The notes beneath the pieces are model-generated. The model saw only the letters and a list, made by a program, of their open reading frames with translations. It was not told the DNA's origin and ran no database searches. Positions 1 to 7,840 of a DNA stretch of 12,021 nucleotides are shown piece after piece. Each line of letters opens with the position of its first letter. Position 1 is the stretch's first letter. The translations under genes were made by a program, and so were the position numbers. Origin of the DNA: an uncultured Chromatiales bacterium (GTDB lineage Bacteria > Pseudomonadota > Gammaproteobacteria > Steroidobacterales > GCA-2729495); contig CAJXQV010000016.1 in the NCBI GenBank assembly GCA_913058165.1, forward strand, positions 1 to 12,021, given 5' to 3'.

Positions 1-38
1 GTAGATCGTCGGCAGCGTCAGATGTGTATAAGAGACAG
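1..38 (+). other. Illumina Nextera read-1 adapter (contamination)
   Basis: Positions 6-38 match the 33-nt Nextera read-1 transposase adapter: tcgtcggcagcgtc followed by the Tn5 mosaic end agatgtgtataagagacag. The five bases before it (gtaga) probably come from the i5 index side, but I cannot assign an index. Genomic sequence starts at 39. A GTG at 24 inside the mosaic end is in frame with the downstream gene, so gene callers will produce a protein beginning with the artificial residues MYKRQ. Confidence 0.97.
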
Positions 39-629
39 GGGCAGGTGCTGAATGTGGAACCGGGCGGCGGACGCTTGTTGGGGCTGCTGAGCTTTAGCTC
101 ATTGCCGCGCCGACTGTCGTTAGATTTCCGTGATGTATTTGATGAGGGCCTAGGCTTCGATAAATTAAAAGGCAGCTTCAGTCTCGATGAAGGGCTGGCT
201 TATACCTGTGATGTATCAATGGACGGTTCGGTAACGGATATGGCTATTATCGGCAGTTCAAATCTTTTTGACCGGCAGTATGATCAGTTAGCTGTGGTGC
301 GTCCGCATATGTCGAACGTCATTCCTTTGGGCACCGCTGTGGTGGCGGGGCCGGTGATTGGCGCTGCGGTATGGTTGGTTTCTGCAATATTTAAAGAGCC
401 GCTGAGCAGCATTGGGGAAACGTACTATCATATAACGGGTAGTTGGGCGGACCCCGAGATTAATAAAGTTAAACGTAAAGACATTGATACCAATCGCTTC
501 AAGAACTGCAAAGACACTTTGCCCAAGTTTTCAGTGGAAGACCTTGCGGCTTTGCGCGAGTTACGATTTCCACAAGAAGTTGTTTCACCGACGCCAGAGC
601 CATCCGTAGACAAGAGCTTGCCTGAGTAA
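39..629 (+). CDS. yhdP: YhdP family AsmA-like protein, C-terminal fragment
   Basis: This is the last 196 residues of a protein that is about 1,270 residues long in E. coli; the 5' part lies beyond the contig edge. YhdP is an inner-membrane-anchored AsmA-like protein that bridges the periplasm and helps move phospholipids to the outer membrane. The family signature is visible as [35 protein letters not shown] (residues roughly 12-55), then a segment ending [13 protein letters not shown], a hydrophobic stretch [12 protein letters not shown], and the closing [13 protein letters not shown]. The tail after this is a variable, proline-rich extension. The stop codon lies 37 nt before tldD, so the two are probably co-transcribed, as in many gammaproteobacteria. 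In Pseudomonas a nitrilase-family gene lies between them, which is absent here. Any start codon placed at 24 is adapter-derived. Confidence 0.9.
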   Translation, partial: GQVLNVEPGGGRLLGLLSFSSLPRRLSLDFRDVFDEGLGFDKLKGSFSLDEGLAYTCDVSMDGSVTDMAIIGSSNLFDRQYDQLAVVRPHMSNVIPLGTAVVAGPVIGAAVWLVSAIFKEPLSSIGETYYHITGSWADPEINKVKRKDIDTNRFKNCKDTLPKFSVEDLAALRELRFPQEVVSPTPEPSVDKSLPE

Positions 630-666
630 GCGTGTTTGCGTCAGCCAATCAATTGATAGAGAGACT

Positions 667-2112
667 ATGACAGACAATCATCTAGATACAGCCCGGGAAG
701 TATTACTGGCACCGGCCGGCTTGAGCAATGCAGACCTAGAGAAGTCTCTCGGCGTGCTTATGGCACCCGGGGTTGATAGTGCCGATTTATATTTTCAGTC
801 AATGCGGCATGAATCCTGGTCGCTGGAAGATGGCATTGTGAAGCAGGGCAGCTACAGTATCGATCAGGGCGTTGGAGTGCGTGCTATTGCCGGCGATAAG
901 ACGGGGTTTGCTTATTCCGATGAAATTGTATTGCCCTCGTTGTTACGCGCTACCGAGGCGGCTGCGGCTATTGCCCGTTCCGGTAATCGCACCGGGTTGA
1001 GTGCCTGGAAGGTACCGGCAGCACATCAATTGTATCCGACGCTCGATCCATTGTTATCGGCAGTTGATGATCAGAAAGTGGCCTTGTTGCAACAGGCCGA
1101 CGTCCGTGCCCGTGCGCTTGATCCCCGAGTGCAGCAGGTAATGGCTAGTTTATCAGCCGCGTATGAAGTGATCTTGGTCTGCGCGAGTGATGGTACCTTG
1201 TCAGCAGATATCCGGCCTTTAATACGCATGAACGTATCGGTCATTGTCGAAGAGAATGGCAGGCGTGAACAAGGCTTTAGTGGTGGCGGTGGACGGCATA
1301 GCTACGACTACTTGCTGGATTCTAAAAACCCTGCCACCTATGTCGATGAGGCCGTGCGTCAGGCATTGGTAAACCTCGAGGCCGGACCTGCACCTGCAGG
1401 TGAGATGACGGTTGTTTTGGCGCCTGGCTGGCCTGGGGTTTTGCTGCATGAGGCGATCGGGCACGGACTCGAAGGTGACTTTAATCGCAAGGGAACATCC
1501 GCATTTTCAGGTCGTATGGGTGAGAAGGTGGCGTCTGAATTCTGCACTGTTGTGGATGATGGTGCGATGCCAGGTCGTCGCGGTTCCCTCAACGTAGATG
1601 ATGAAGGCACAGTAACCCGGCAAACCACATTGATTGAGAACGGACGGCTGGTTAGCTATATGCAGGACAAAATGAATGCCCGACTCATGGGGGTGGAGCC
1701 TACCGGAAATGGTAGGAGAGAGTCCTACGCGCACCCGCCGCTGCCGCGCATGACCAACACCTATATGCTGCCCGGCCCGCATGATCCGGCAGAGATTATT
1801 GCTTCGGTGAAAAATGGTATTTATGCACGCAACTTTGCGGGTGGACAGGTTGATATTACATCCGGCAAGTTTGTCTTTTCTGCCAGCGAAAGTTATCTGA
1901 TTAAAGATGGCAAGCTGGGTGCTCCGGTAAAGGACGCAACCTTAATTGGCGATGGGCCATCTGTATTGCATCAGGTATCAATGGTAGGCAATGACCTAGA
2001 ACTTGATACCGGCATTGGAGTTTGTGGCAAAGAGGGTCAGTCTATACCTGTGGGTGTTGGTCAGCCGACACTGAAGATTGATCGGCTTACGGTAGGTGGT
2101 GTTGGCATCTAG
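667..2112 (+). CDS. tldD: Metalloprotease subunit TldD
   Basis: TldD is the zinc-bearing subunit of the TldD/TldE (PmbA) heterodimeric cytoplasmic protease. In E. coli the complex removes the microcin B17 leader peptide and degrades the antitoxin CcdA. The 481-residue length equals E. coli TldD. The metal site HEAIGH is at residues 261-266 (H261, E262 general base, H266), and the conserved late cysteine C453 in [10 protein letters not shown] supplies the family's third ligand. The N-terminal domain carries the usual DLYFQ and GVGVRAI segments, and the C-terminal region [20 protein letters not shown] is typical. The ATG at 667 is preceded by a purine-rich gagag about 6 nt upstream. It follows yhdP by 37 nt. 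Its partner pmbA is on the same strand 1 kb away, separated by purE on the other strand. No strong terminator directly follows the stop, so transcription may continue into the small membrane gene at 2198. Confidence 0.97.
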   Translation: MTDNHLDTAREVLLAPAGLSNADLEKSLGVLMAPGVDSADLYFQSMRHESWSLEDGIVKQGSYSIDQGVGVRAIAGDKTGFAYSDEIVLPSLLRATEAAAAIARSGNRTGLSAWKVPAAHQLYPTLDPLLSAVDDQKVALLQQADVRARALDPRVQQVMASLSAAYEVILVCASDGTLSADIRPLIRMNVSVIVEENGRREQGFSGGGGRHSYDYLLDSKNPATYVDEAVRQALVNLEAGPAPAGEMTVVLAPGWPGVLLHEAIGHGLEGDFNRKGTSAFSGRMGEKVASEFCTVVDDGAMPGRRGSLNVDDEGTVTRQTTLIENGRLVSYMQDKMNARLMGVEPTGNGRRESYAHPPLPRMTNTYMLPGPHDPAEIIASVKNGIYARNFAGGQVDITSGKFVFSASESYLIKDGKLGAPVKDATLIGDGPSVLHQVSMVGNDLELDTGIGVCGKEGQSIPVGVGQPTLKIDRLTVGGVGI

Positions 2113-2197
2113 TCCGCTATCTGCGGCAAACATTCACTAGGCGGCTGATTCGGCATTGTTGGTTATGCTAATCTGAGTGTATCGTTGAGGCCGTAGG

Positions 2198-2455
2198 ATG
2201 GCTTCTGGCTTTTTTTGTGAGGTTCGTCGATTGAATAGCATGTGGTTATCAAAGCCGCTCTATGAGGTGTTGCCTTTCTTTTATCTTTTGGCGGGCGTGC
2301 TTCTGCTGGGAGCTTCCATCTATTTGAATTACTGGTATTGGCCCACCATTTGCCTGATTGCGGGTTTTGTGTGTTTGATAGGAGGGTTAATGGTCTTGCT
2401 TAAACGCAGGGACTTTCGTTATAACGTTCCGCGTGATCAGGTCGATGAGGATTAA
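2198..2455 (+). CDS. Small two-helix inner-membrane protein, unknown function
   Basis: An 85-residue protein that I do not recognise by name. It has two hydrophobic helices, about residues 26-45 (VLPFFYLLAGVLLLGASIYL) and 49-68 (WPTICLIAGFVCLIGGLMVL). They are joined by a very short loop with aromatic residues YWYW and followed by a basic KRRDFR and an acidic end. This suggests an inner-membrane hairpin with the C-terminus in the cytoplasm. The start is uncertain: ATG 2198 has gtagg directly before it, whereas ATG 2240 (residue 15) or TTG 2231 would give MWLSKPLYEVLPFF, which looks more like a natural N-terminus for such a protein. The real product may therefore be 71-74 residues. It lies 85 nt after tldD and right before a strong terminator, so it is the last gene of the yhdP-tldD unit. 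In Pseudomonas yjgA occupies the space after tldD. Confidence 0.75.
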   Translation: MASGFFCEVRRLNSMWLSKPLYEVLPFFYLLAGVLLLGASIYLNYWYWPTICLIAGFVCLIGGLMVLLKRRDFRYNVPRDQVDED

Positions 2456-2472
2456 ACCCTCTGAAATATTAG

Positions 2473-2513
2473 GCAACAAAAAAGCCTCTGTAATACAGAG
2501 GCTTTTTTGTTGC
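2473..2513. terminator. Bidirectional intrinsic terminator
   Basis: A perfect 18-bp inverted repeat (2473-2490 and 2496-2513) with a 5-nt loop taata. The arms contain gcctctg/cagaggc flanked by A6 and T6 tracts, so it forms a U-tailed hairpin in either direction. It lies between the small membrane gene (stop at 2455) and convergent purE (stop at 2539) and can end both transcripts. Confidence 0.93.
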
Positions 2514-2538
2514 ACAGAACTTGTGCCCGGCTAAGCCA

Positions 2539-3024
2539 CTAAACCAGCGGTGGTGTATCCAGAACAGCCTGCGTCTGGTCTGCACGAAACTTATCCAATG
2601 CTATCTCTACGTCTTTATCGAATAACGCAATGATGGCAGCCGCAAGCAGAGCGGCATTAATTGCGCCAGCGCGCCCGATAGCTAAAGTTCCCACTGGTAT
2701 GCCCGCCGGCATTTGTACCATCGATACCAAAGCATCCATGCCACCAAAGTATTTTGAGTACATAGGGACTCCGAGAACTGGCAATGGGGTTATCGCAGCT
2801 GCAGCGCCGGGCAGAGCCGCAGCCAGGCCCGCTGCAGTAATCAGGACCTTCAGCCCGCGGTCTTTGGCAGAGTTGCAATACTCGACTAAACGATGCGGAG
2901 CACGGTGTGCTGAGATCACATGGGCCTCGTGCTCAATACCAAGCTTCTTTAGTGTGTCGGTGGCGTGAGTCATGATTTCCCAGTCAGACTGAGAGCCGAC
3001 GATGATTCCTACTTGAATGCTCAT
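2539..3024 (-). CDS. purE: PurE, N5-CAIR mutase, with a divergent active-site loop
   Basis: PurE interconverts N5-CAIR and 4-carboxy-AIR in de novo purine synthesis; its product is the substrate of PurC, also in this window. The 161-residue protein has the phosphate-binding GSQSDW (residues 10-15), the catalytic SAHR motif (38-41, H40 equivalent to E. coli H45), LPVLGVP, and [27 protein letters not shown]. The loop that reads GAGGAAHLPGM in E. coli is here [12 protein letters not shown]. coli H75 becomes A70, and two nearby residues also differ. The loop [10 protein letters not shown] is likewise less typical. The overall fit still favours a working class I enzyme. There is no purK next to it, although purE-purK pairs are common. 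It is divergent from pmbA, shares a terminator with the upstream plus-strand unit, and has only a weak ribosome-binding site before ATG 3024. Confidence 0.92.
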   Translation of the reverse strand: MSIQVGIIVGSQSDWEIMTHATDTLKKLGIEHEAHVISAHRAPHRLVEYCNSAKDRGLKVLITAAGLAAALPGAAAAITPLPVLGVPMYSKYFGGMDALVSMVQMPAGIPVGTLAIGRAGAINAALLAAAIIALFDKDVEIALDKFRADQTQAVLDTPPLV

Positions 3025-3150
3025 AGACAGATTTCACTCGTAATAATATAAGTTAATAACGGTTCGATTCTACATTGCCGGTCGGGCCTGTAAAAGTTTC
3101 GTTAGAATAGCGGGTTTCACCCACTCAGTATTTATAAATTGGTTTTGACT

Positions 3151-4476
3151 ATGGATTTTGATCAGCAGCGTCTTGAGAGTATCGCCGGCATCGCTTTGGA
3201 GAAGGCGAAGGCCTTGGGCGCCACCGAAGCCGACGTTAACGTGAGTCAGGGGGCGGGCTTCAGCGTTACCGGCCGGCTTCAGGACGTTGAAACTATTGAG
3301 CATCATCGCGATCAGGGTATGGGTATTACTGTCTATGTAAACCAACAGAAGGGCAGTGCCAGCAGTTCAGACCTGAGTCCCGCAGCCGTTGCGGAAACAG
3401 TGGCTAAGGCTTGCTCATTGGCTTCTTACGCCGCAAAAGATGATTGTGCAGGCCTCGCTGACCCCAAACGTCTGGCGTCAAGTTGGCCGGACCTTGATCT
3501 CTGGCACCCTTGGGGCATTTCTGTTGTTGATGCTATTGCGCTGTCGCTTGAGTGCGAAGCGGCTGCTCGGGCTGTCGATACCCGTATTAATAACTCTGAG
3601 GGGGCTACGGTATCCGCTGCAGAGGGCATTAGCCTCTACGCGAACAGCAATGGTTTTATGGGCGTTTATCCTGATAGCCACCACAGCGTTTCCTGTTCGG
3701 TGATCGCGCAGGAGGGCGATGAGATGCAGCGCGACTACGAGTACACCGCTTCACGGGTTCCTGGAGAGCTAAGAGCGGCTATTGAGGTTGGGCAAGAGGC
3801 AGGTCTGCGCACAGTTCAGCGCTTGGGTTCGCGTAAATTGGACACCCGCAATACGCCGGTTATTTTTCCTGCCCGGTTGGCGCGCGGTTTGTTTGGTCAT
3901 TTGGTTGGTGCGGTAAGCGGTGGTGCGTTGTACCGGAAGTCCAGCTTTCTGCTGGATAGTCTTGGCACCCGCGTGTTGCCCGAGTTTATTTCGATTACCG
4001 AGCAGCCGCATATACCGCGGGCATTGGGCAGTGCGCCGTTTGATGCGGAGGGTGTTGCCACCTATGAACATGATCTAGTGCGGGCAGGCATTCTTGAAAG
4101 CTATGTGCTCGCCAGTTATTCCGCTCGTAAACTAGGTAAAGAAAGCACTGGTAATGCTGGCGGGGTGCACAATTTGGTTGTCAGTCACTCCGATATTGAT
4201 TTTGCCGGGCTTCTTGCGCAAATGGATACCGGTCTGCTGGTGACCGAGTTGATGGGGCAGGGAGTTAACACTGTTACCGGCGATTATTCGCGTGGTGCTG
4301 CAGGTTTCTGGGTAGAGAAAGGCGTTATTCAGTACCCCGTGCATGAAATCACCATTGCCGGTAATTTGAAACAGATGTATTCCCAGATAGTTACAGTAGC
4401 CAACGATGTTGATTTGCGCGGTGGCATCCGCAGCGGCTCGGTGCTGCTTGAGACGATGACTGTTGCCGGCAGTTAG
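3151..4476 (+). CDS. pmbA: Metalloprotease subunit PmbA/TldE
   Basis: PmbA (TldE) is the non-catalytic partner of TldD; the two form the peptidase heterodimer. I placed the start at ATG 3151 (441 residues). A longer reading from TTG 3139 adds only MVLT and has no better ribosome-binding site. Family features include the early EADVNVSQG segment, GMGITVYVNQQKGSASSSDLS, the middle LYANSNGFMG, SGGALYRKSSFLLDSLG, and the C-terminal block GNAGGVHNLVV ... LLVTELMGQGVN ... GDYSRGAAGFWVEKGVIQYPVHEITIAGNL. It lacks the HExxxH metal site, as expected for TldE. Length is close to E. coli PmbA (450). It is divergent from purE across a 126-bp gap, and its TAG stop overlaps the stop codon of the convergent yihY-like gene. 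Confidence 0.96.
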   Translation: MDFDQQRLESIAGIALEKAKALGATEADVNVSQGAGFSVTGRLQDVETIEHHRDQGMGITVYVNQQKGSASSSDLSPAAVAETVAKACSLASYAAKDDCAGLADPKRLASSWPDLDLWHPWGISVVDAIALSLECEAAARAVDTRINNSEGATVSAAEGISLYANSNGFMGVYPDSHHSVSCSVIAQEGDEMQRDYEYTASRVPGELRAAIEVGQEAGLRTVQRLGSRKLDTRNTPVIFPARLARGLFGHLVGAVSGGALYRKSSFLLDSLGTRVLPEFISITEQPHIPRALGSAPFDAEGVATYEHDLVRAGILESYVLASYSARKLGKESTGNAGGVHNLVVSHSDIDFAGLLAQMDTGLLVTELMGQGVNTVTGDYSRGAAGFWVEKGVIQYPVHEITIAGNLKQMYSQIVTVANDVDLRGGIRSGSVLLETMTVAGS

Positions 4477-5804
4477 ATGTTTGGCGTTTGCTCATCATTG
4501 TCTGTGGCTGTGCTGAGCGCATCGTAAACCGATAGGTTCGAATAAAAATCTTCGATGCTGCGATTGATTCTTAGGTCAATAGCATTGACGTCCAGGGCCC
4601 ATTTCCCATGATTGAAAATATCCCGTTGATGGTCGTTTCTTATAGCACCAAGGATATCGCTGATTTTGATCGTCGCCGGATCTCGCCCGGGAATGAGGCC
4701 TTGCTTGCCACTTTCTGCAATGAGTCCGGCATTTGTCAGTCGTCTTAATACGGGGCTGATAACTAAGCCGGGTTGATCGATCTGAGTGGCAATCTCATCT
4801 GCGGTGATCGGCGCCTTGCCGTCACGGAAGCGCCGCGCAGCTTCAAAGATAACTTCCAAACCAATTTTTTCCCGCAGGCGGTTGCCAATGTTAAGGGGTT
4901 TATAGCCAATCCTAAGGTACTCGGGTTTTTGCAGGTAAAAGGCAGTTTGCGCACCAATCAGCAGAATAAGCCACGACAGGTAGAGCCACATAAGCGCAAC
5001 GATGACCACGGCAAAAGACGCGTAAATATCTATATTGCGGGTGGCGCTAACCACAAACCGGGTAAATAGCAGTCCGGTGGTTGACCATAGGATACCACCG
5101 GTTATACCGCCACCAAGCGCTGCAAAAAAGTTGACGCGAGTATTAGGAATAAACATATACGAGAAGGTAAATAACCCACTAATGAGAATGTAGGGAAGCA
5201 GTTGGCCCACCAACAACGTGGTTTCGTGAATGCCGGATATCCCCGCAGCATTCTGAACGATATCGAGATTGCCCACGTAGGCGAGCAGACCCATGGCGGT
5301 TACCATGAGCACCGGTCCAATCAGCAGAACGCTGAGATATTCACTGAAACGCTGCAGGACATTACGGGAATGCTCAACCCGGAACACATAGTTGAAGCTA
5401 TCTTCAACTTTTTTGATCATCGATACCGATGTGTAAATAAGCAATATGAGGCCGATACCTGCGAGCAATCCGCCTTTGATGTTGTCCACAAAACCCATTA
5501 CCTGACGGGTGAGATCCTCGCCGCGGGCGCCTAGCGGCGCCAGAAAGTTGTAGAGCAGGGGTTCGACCTTTCGGTGGTAGCCGAAGCTTTTCAGAACAGA
5601 AAAGGTTAGTGCGAGCAGTGGGACAACTGAGAGTATTGTGACATAGACCAGTCCCATTGCACGCAAGGTGAGAGTGCCTGTTACCCCATCGCGGATGAGG
5701 GCGTACACAAACCGGACAATGTGGACCCCGGCTTTTGCCGGACCGGTAGTTTTTTCGAGTGCCGGACTCCAGAGCCATGACTCGATAATTTCAAGAATAT
5801 CCAA
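4473..5804 (-). CDS. YihY/UPF0761 family inner-membrane protein with C-terminal winged helix
   Basis: A 443-residue member of the YihY (UPF0761) family, formerly mislabelled ribonuclease BN; the molecular function is not established. About six membrane helices are visible, near residues 50-72, 110-132, 157-178, 198-222, 228-252 and 258-292. Family sequences include LRAMGLVYVTILSVVPLLAL, LIYTSVSMIKKVEDSFNYVF and ASFAVVIVALMWLYLSWLILLIGA. The soluble C-terminal part, about residues 310-390, looks like a winged helix (ITADEIATQIDQPGLVISPVLRRLTNAGLI). E. coli YihY (290 residues) lacks this part, but longer pseudomonad-type members have such an extension. The start is TTG at 5804: it is the only start codon after an in-frame stop 27 nt upstream, and a G-rich aggggttttgg precedes it. 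It lies downstream of purC but behind a terminator, so it is probably transcribed separately. Confidence 0.88.
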   Translation of the reverse strand: MDILEIIESWLWSPALEKTTGPAKAGVHIVRFVYALIRDGVTGTLTLRAMGLVYVTILSVVPLLALTFSVLKSFGYHRKVEPLLYNFLAPLGARGEDLTRQVMGFVDNIKGGLLAGIGLILLIYTSVSMIKKVEDSFNYVFRVEHSRNVLQRFSEYLSVLLIGPVLMVTAMGLLAYVGNLDIVQNAAGISGIHETTLLVGQLLPYILISGLFTFSYMFIPNTRVNFFAALGGGITGGILWSTTGLLFTRFVVSATRNIDIYASFAVVIVALMWLYLSWLILLIGAQTAFYLQKPEYLRIGYKPLNIGNRLREKIGLEVIFEAARRFRDGKAPITADEIATQIDQPGLVISPVLRRLTNAGLIAESGKQGLIPGRDPATIKISDILGAIRNDHQRDIFNHGKWALDVNAIDLRINRSIEDFYSNLSVYDALSTATDNDEQTPNI

Positions 5805-5895
5805 ACCAAAACCCCTGACTACCGCCTGTCAACGCTGGCAGGCTTGTTAGTGATGGGCAGATTGTAACCCATTGCCCGAGTACTGCCCGAGCACA

Positions 5896-5929
5896 AAAAA
5901 GCCCATCACCCGAAAGTGATGGGCTTTTT
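5896..5929 (-). terminator. Intrinsic terminator of purC
   Basis: A 14-bp perfect stem (5896-5909 with 5916-5929) with loop ccgaaa. Read on the minus strand the stem core is gtgatgggc and is followed by T6. It sits 23-56 nt after the purC stop and before the yihY-like start, separating the two. A T5 run also follows on the plus strand, but there is no plus-strand gene to end there. Confidence 0.9.
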
Positions 5930-5951
5930 AAGTGAAGGCCTATGCCACAGT

Positions 5952-6848
5952 CTATTTGGTGAGTTGGTCCATGGCTTCGCGATATTTCTGCGCGGTTTTC
6001 TCGATTACATCTGCAGGCAGCTCAGGTCCCGGAGCGGTTTTATCCCATTCAATGGTTTCGAGGTAGTCGCGCACAAATTGTTTGTCGAAACTGGGCGGGC
6101 TAATGCCTACTTGATATTGATCCGCTGGCCAAAAGCGCGATGAATCGGGTGTCAGGACCTCGTCGATCAAATACAGCTTGCCATCATCATCCAGTCCGAA
6201 TTCAAATTTTGTATCGGCAATAATAATGCCTTTGGTTAATGCATACTCCGCGCCGGAGCGATAAATTTCGATTGCCAGATCGCGAACCCGGGTTGCGAGC
6301 TCTTCGCCGATCAGGTCTACAGTTTCCTCAAAGCTAATGTTCTCATCATGATCACCAACATCTGCCTTTGTCGCCGGAGTGTATATTGGCTCAGGCAGTT
6401 TGGCAGCCATCGGCAAGCCTTTAGGTAATGCGATGCCGCATACAGCGCCGGTTTTTTGATAATCCTTCCAGCCTGAGCCGATGAGATAACCACGGACTAC
6501 CGCTTCGATAGGCAAAGGCTGAAGTCGTTTAACAACAATAGAGCGACCTTCAAGAATTTCCGCTTCAGCTTGATTCGGTAGAACGTCGGCCAATGTTTTA
6601 TTGGTCAGATGATTATCAATAATGTTTTTGGTGCGATCGAACCAGAAGTTCGCTGTTTGTGTGAGCACAGCGCCTTTGCCAGGAATAGGATTTGGCAGAA
6701 TGACGTCAAATGCTGACAGGCGATCTGTTGTCACAATGAGCAGGTGCTCGTGGTCTACTTCATAAATGTCTCTGACCTTGCCTTGATTCAGGCGGGTAAG
6801 CCCTGTCACACTGGATTCGTAAAGCGCTGCGGGTGCTGATTTGTTCAT
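5952..6848 (-). CDS. purC: SAICAR synthetase PurC (long form)
   Basis: PurC joins CAIR and aspartate with ATP to make SAICAR in purine synthesis. At 298 residues it is the longer form, similar in size to yeast Ade1, rather than the 237-residue E. coli type. Visible motifs in order: [10 protein letters not shown] (nucleotide-binding loop, residues 22-31), [47 protein letters not shown] (substrate-binding signature), [33 protein letters not shown] and [13 protein letters not shown] (metal- and ATP-binding acidic residues). All are intact. The ATG at 6848 is the natural start. The ribosome-binding site is weak, with a candidate aaagg about 14 nt upstream. It is divergent from djlA, has its own promoter candidate at 6888-6916, and is followed by a terminator, so it appears to be a single-gene unit. 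Its substrate supplier purE is 3 kb away. Confidence 0.97.
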   Translation of the reverse strand: MNKSAPAALYESSVTGLTRLNQGKVRDIYEVDHEHLLIVTTDRLSAFDVILPNPIPGKGAVLTQTANFWFDRTKNIIDNHLTNKTLADVLPNQAEAEILEGRSIVVKRLQPLPIEAVVRGYLIGSGWKDYQKTGAVCGIALPKGLPMAAKLPEPIYTPATKADVGDHDENISFEETVDLIGEELATRVRDLAIEIYRSGAEYALTKGIIIADTKFEFGLDDDGKLYLIDEVLTPDSSRFWPADQYQVGISPPSFDKQFVRDYLETIEWDKTAPGPELPADVIEKTAQKYREAMDQLTK

Positions 6849-6887
6849 TGGAGTGATCCGACCTTTCGGTTAGTTTCATGATTGGCT

Positions 6888-6916
6888 ATTGTAGCCTTCC
6901 CAGCGCGCGCGGTGAA
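6888..6916 (-). promoter_or_regulatory. Candidate sigma70 promoter of purC
   Basis: On the minus strand TTCACC (-35, 4/6 match) is followed after exactly 17 nt by TACAAT (-10, 5/6 match). It lies about 40 nt upstream of the purC ATG in the divergent purC-djlA gap. Prediction from hexamers only. Confidence 0.5.
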
Positions 6917-6954
6917 TTCCATGCGGTGTGATTTTTTGGAGATTGACGGCGACT

Positions 6955-7773
6955 ATGCCATGGATCGGTAAAATTATTGTTGGTGCAGCGGCTTTTTTGC
7001 TGACATCAGGTATGCCAGGTTTTGGGCGCATTTTTATTATTGTGCTGGGTGTGGTTTGGGGGCATCAGTTTGATAAGGCACGCGCTGCTCAGGGCTCTGG
7101 CAGCCGCTTGCGCGGCGCATCCAGCGATGTGCAGCGTGAATTTTTCCGTTCGACCTTCTTGATTATGGGGCACCTCGCTAAGGCCGATGGCCGAGTTTCA
7201 CAAGAGGAGATCAGTGCTGCACGCAGCGTTATGCATCAGCTGCGTTTAGGTCCGGATCAGGTTAAAGAGGCTATCGGCCTGTTTTCCGAAGGAAAGTCTG
7301 CGGGATTTGATCTGGATACTCAGGTGGCTCGCCTGAATGCGGCATTAAGAGGGCAAAAACTGCTGGTCCGCAGTTTTCTGGAGATACAGTTCTATTTGCT
7401 CCTCAGTGACGGTTCTATTGAAGCAGCGGAGCGTGATTCGCTATGGCGTATTGCTGCTGGCCTCGGTTTTGGCCGGGTTGAGTTGGCTCAACTGGAGGCT
7501 ATTTTGCGGGCTCAACAAAGTTTCGGAGGCGGGCAGCGTCCAGCCGCGAGCCCGGAACGGGACCTCGGTCAAGCCTATAAGGCTCTCGGGGTTGCGCCGG
7601 AAACCAGCGATAAAGACGTTAAGACTGCTTATCGCAGGTTAATGAATCAGCATCACCCCGACAAACTTATGGCTAAGGGCTTGCCGGATTCCATGTTGGA
7701 AGTCTCTAAAGAGAAAACCCGTGAGATTCTTGCCGCTTATGAAGTGATCAAAAAGGCTCGCGGCTTCAAATAG
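6955..7773 (+). CDS. djlA: DjlA-type membrane co-chaperone (TerB and J domains)
   Basis: DjlA is an inner-membrane DnaJ-like protein that stimulates the DnaK ATPase; in E. coli it affects the Rcs envelope-stress pathway. Counted from ATG 6955 the protein has 272 residues. Residues about 5-37 form the single N-terminal membrane segment (IVGAAAFLL ... IFIIVLGVVWG). Residues about 60-190 form a TerB-like helical domain (FLIMGHLAKADGRVSQEEI and LSDGSIEAAERDSLWRIAAGLG, each with the acidic loop typical of that fold). The C-terminal J domain runs from about 203 (QAYKALGVAP) to the end and carries the essential HPD motif at H234-P235-D236. ATG 6955 was chosen because it matches the usual DjlA beginning (MPWIGK). 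GTG 6928 would add nine residues without a better ribosome-binding site. It is divergent from purC, and rpe follows 67 nt later. Confidence 0.92.
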   Translation: MPWIGKIIVGAAAFLLTSGMPGFGRIFIIVLGVVWGHQFDKARAAQGSGSRLRGASSDVQREFFRSTFLIMGHLAKADGRVSQEEISAARSVMHQLRLGPDQVKEAIGLFSEGKSAGFDLDTQVARLNAALRGQKLLVRSFLEIQFYLLLSDGSIEAAERDSLWRIAAGLGFGRVELAQLEAILRAQQSFGGGQRPAASPERDLGQAYKALGVAPETSDKDVKTAYRRLMNQHHPDKLMAKGLPDSMLEVSKEKTREILAAYEVIKKARGFK

Positions 7774-7793
7774 CTTGCCTGCGCCCCTACAAT
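7765..7793 (+). promoter_or_regulatory. Candidate sigma70 promoter of rpe
   Basis: TTCAAA (7765-7770, 4/6 match), a 17-nt spacer, and TACAAT (7788-7793, 5/6 match). The -35 element overlaps the last codons of djlA. Transcription would begin near 7800, about 40 nt before the rpe ATG. Prediction from hexamers only. Confidence 0.42.
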
Positions 7794-7840
7794 AGGCGGA
7801 CTGCATTTTTCGCCCCGCACCTCACAAGGAATACTCTCGC

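Noticed and set aside
24..38. GTG start giving a 201-residue complete protein
   Set aside because: The start codon and first five codons lie in the Nextera mosaic end; the gene is a 5'-truncated yhdP fragment.
428..613. Minus-strand reading frame of 61 codons opposite yhdP
   Set aside because: It is antisense to a clearly conserved coding region and has no domain or ribosome-binding site.
2114..2126. Hairpin after the tldD stop (ccgc-tatct-gcgg)
   Set aside because: Only four base pairs and no T-run; too weak to be called a terminator.
2630..2968. 112-codon plus-strand frame across purE
   Set aside because: It is a shadow of the conserved purE sequence, with alanine- and arginine-rich composition from the reversed codons.
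3085..3112. Possible PurR box upstream of purE
   Set aside because: The stretch aacgaaactttta loosely resembles the PurR consensus, but it lacks the dyad symmetry and the CG centre, so it is not convincing.
630..3150. TldD/TldE as part of a modified-peptide (RiPP) biosynthesis cluster
   Set aside because: There is no precursor peptide, modifying enzyme or exporter nearby; neighbours are housekeeping genes and the arrangement is the ordinary chromosomal one.
5668..5850. 60-codon plus-strand frame over the yihY-like start
   Set aside because: It overlaps the conserved N-terminus of the minus-strand gene and has no recognisable features.
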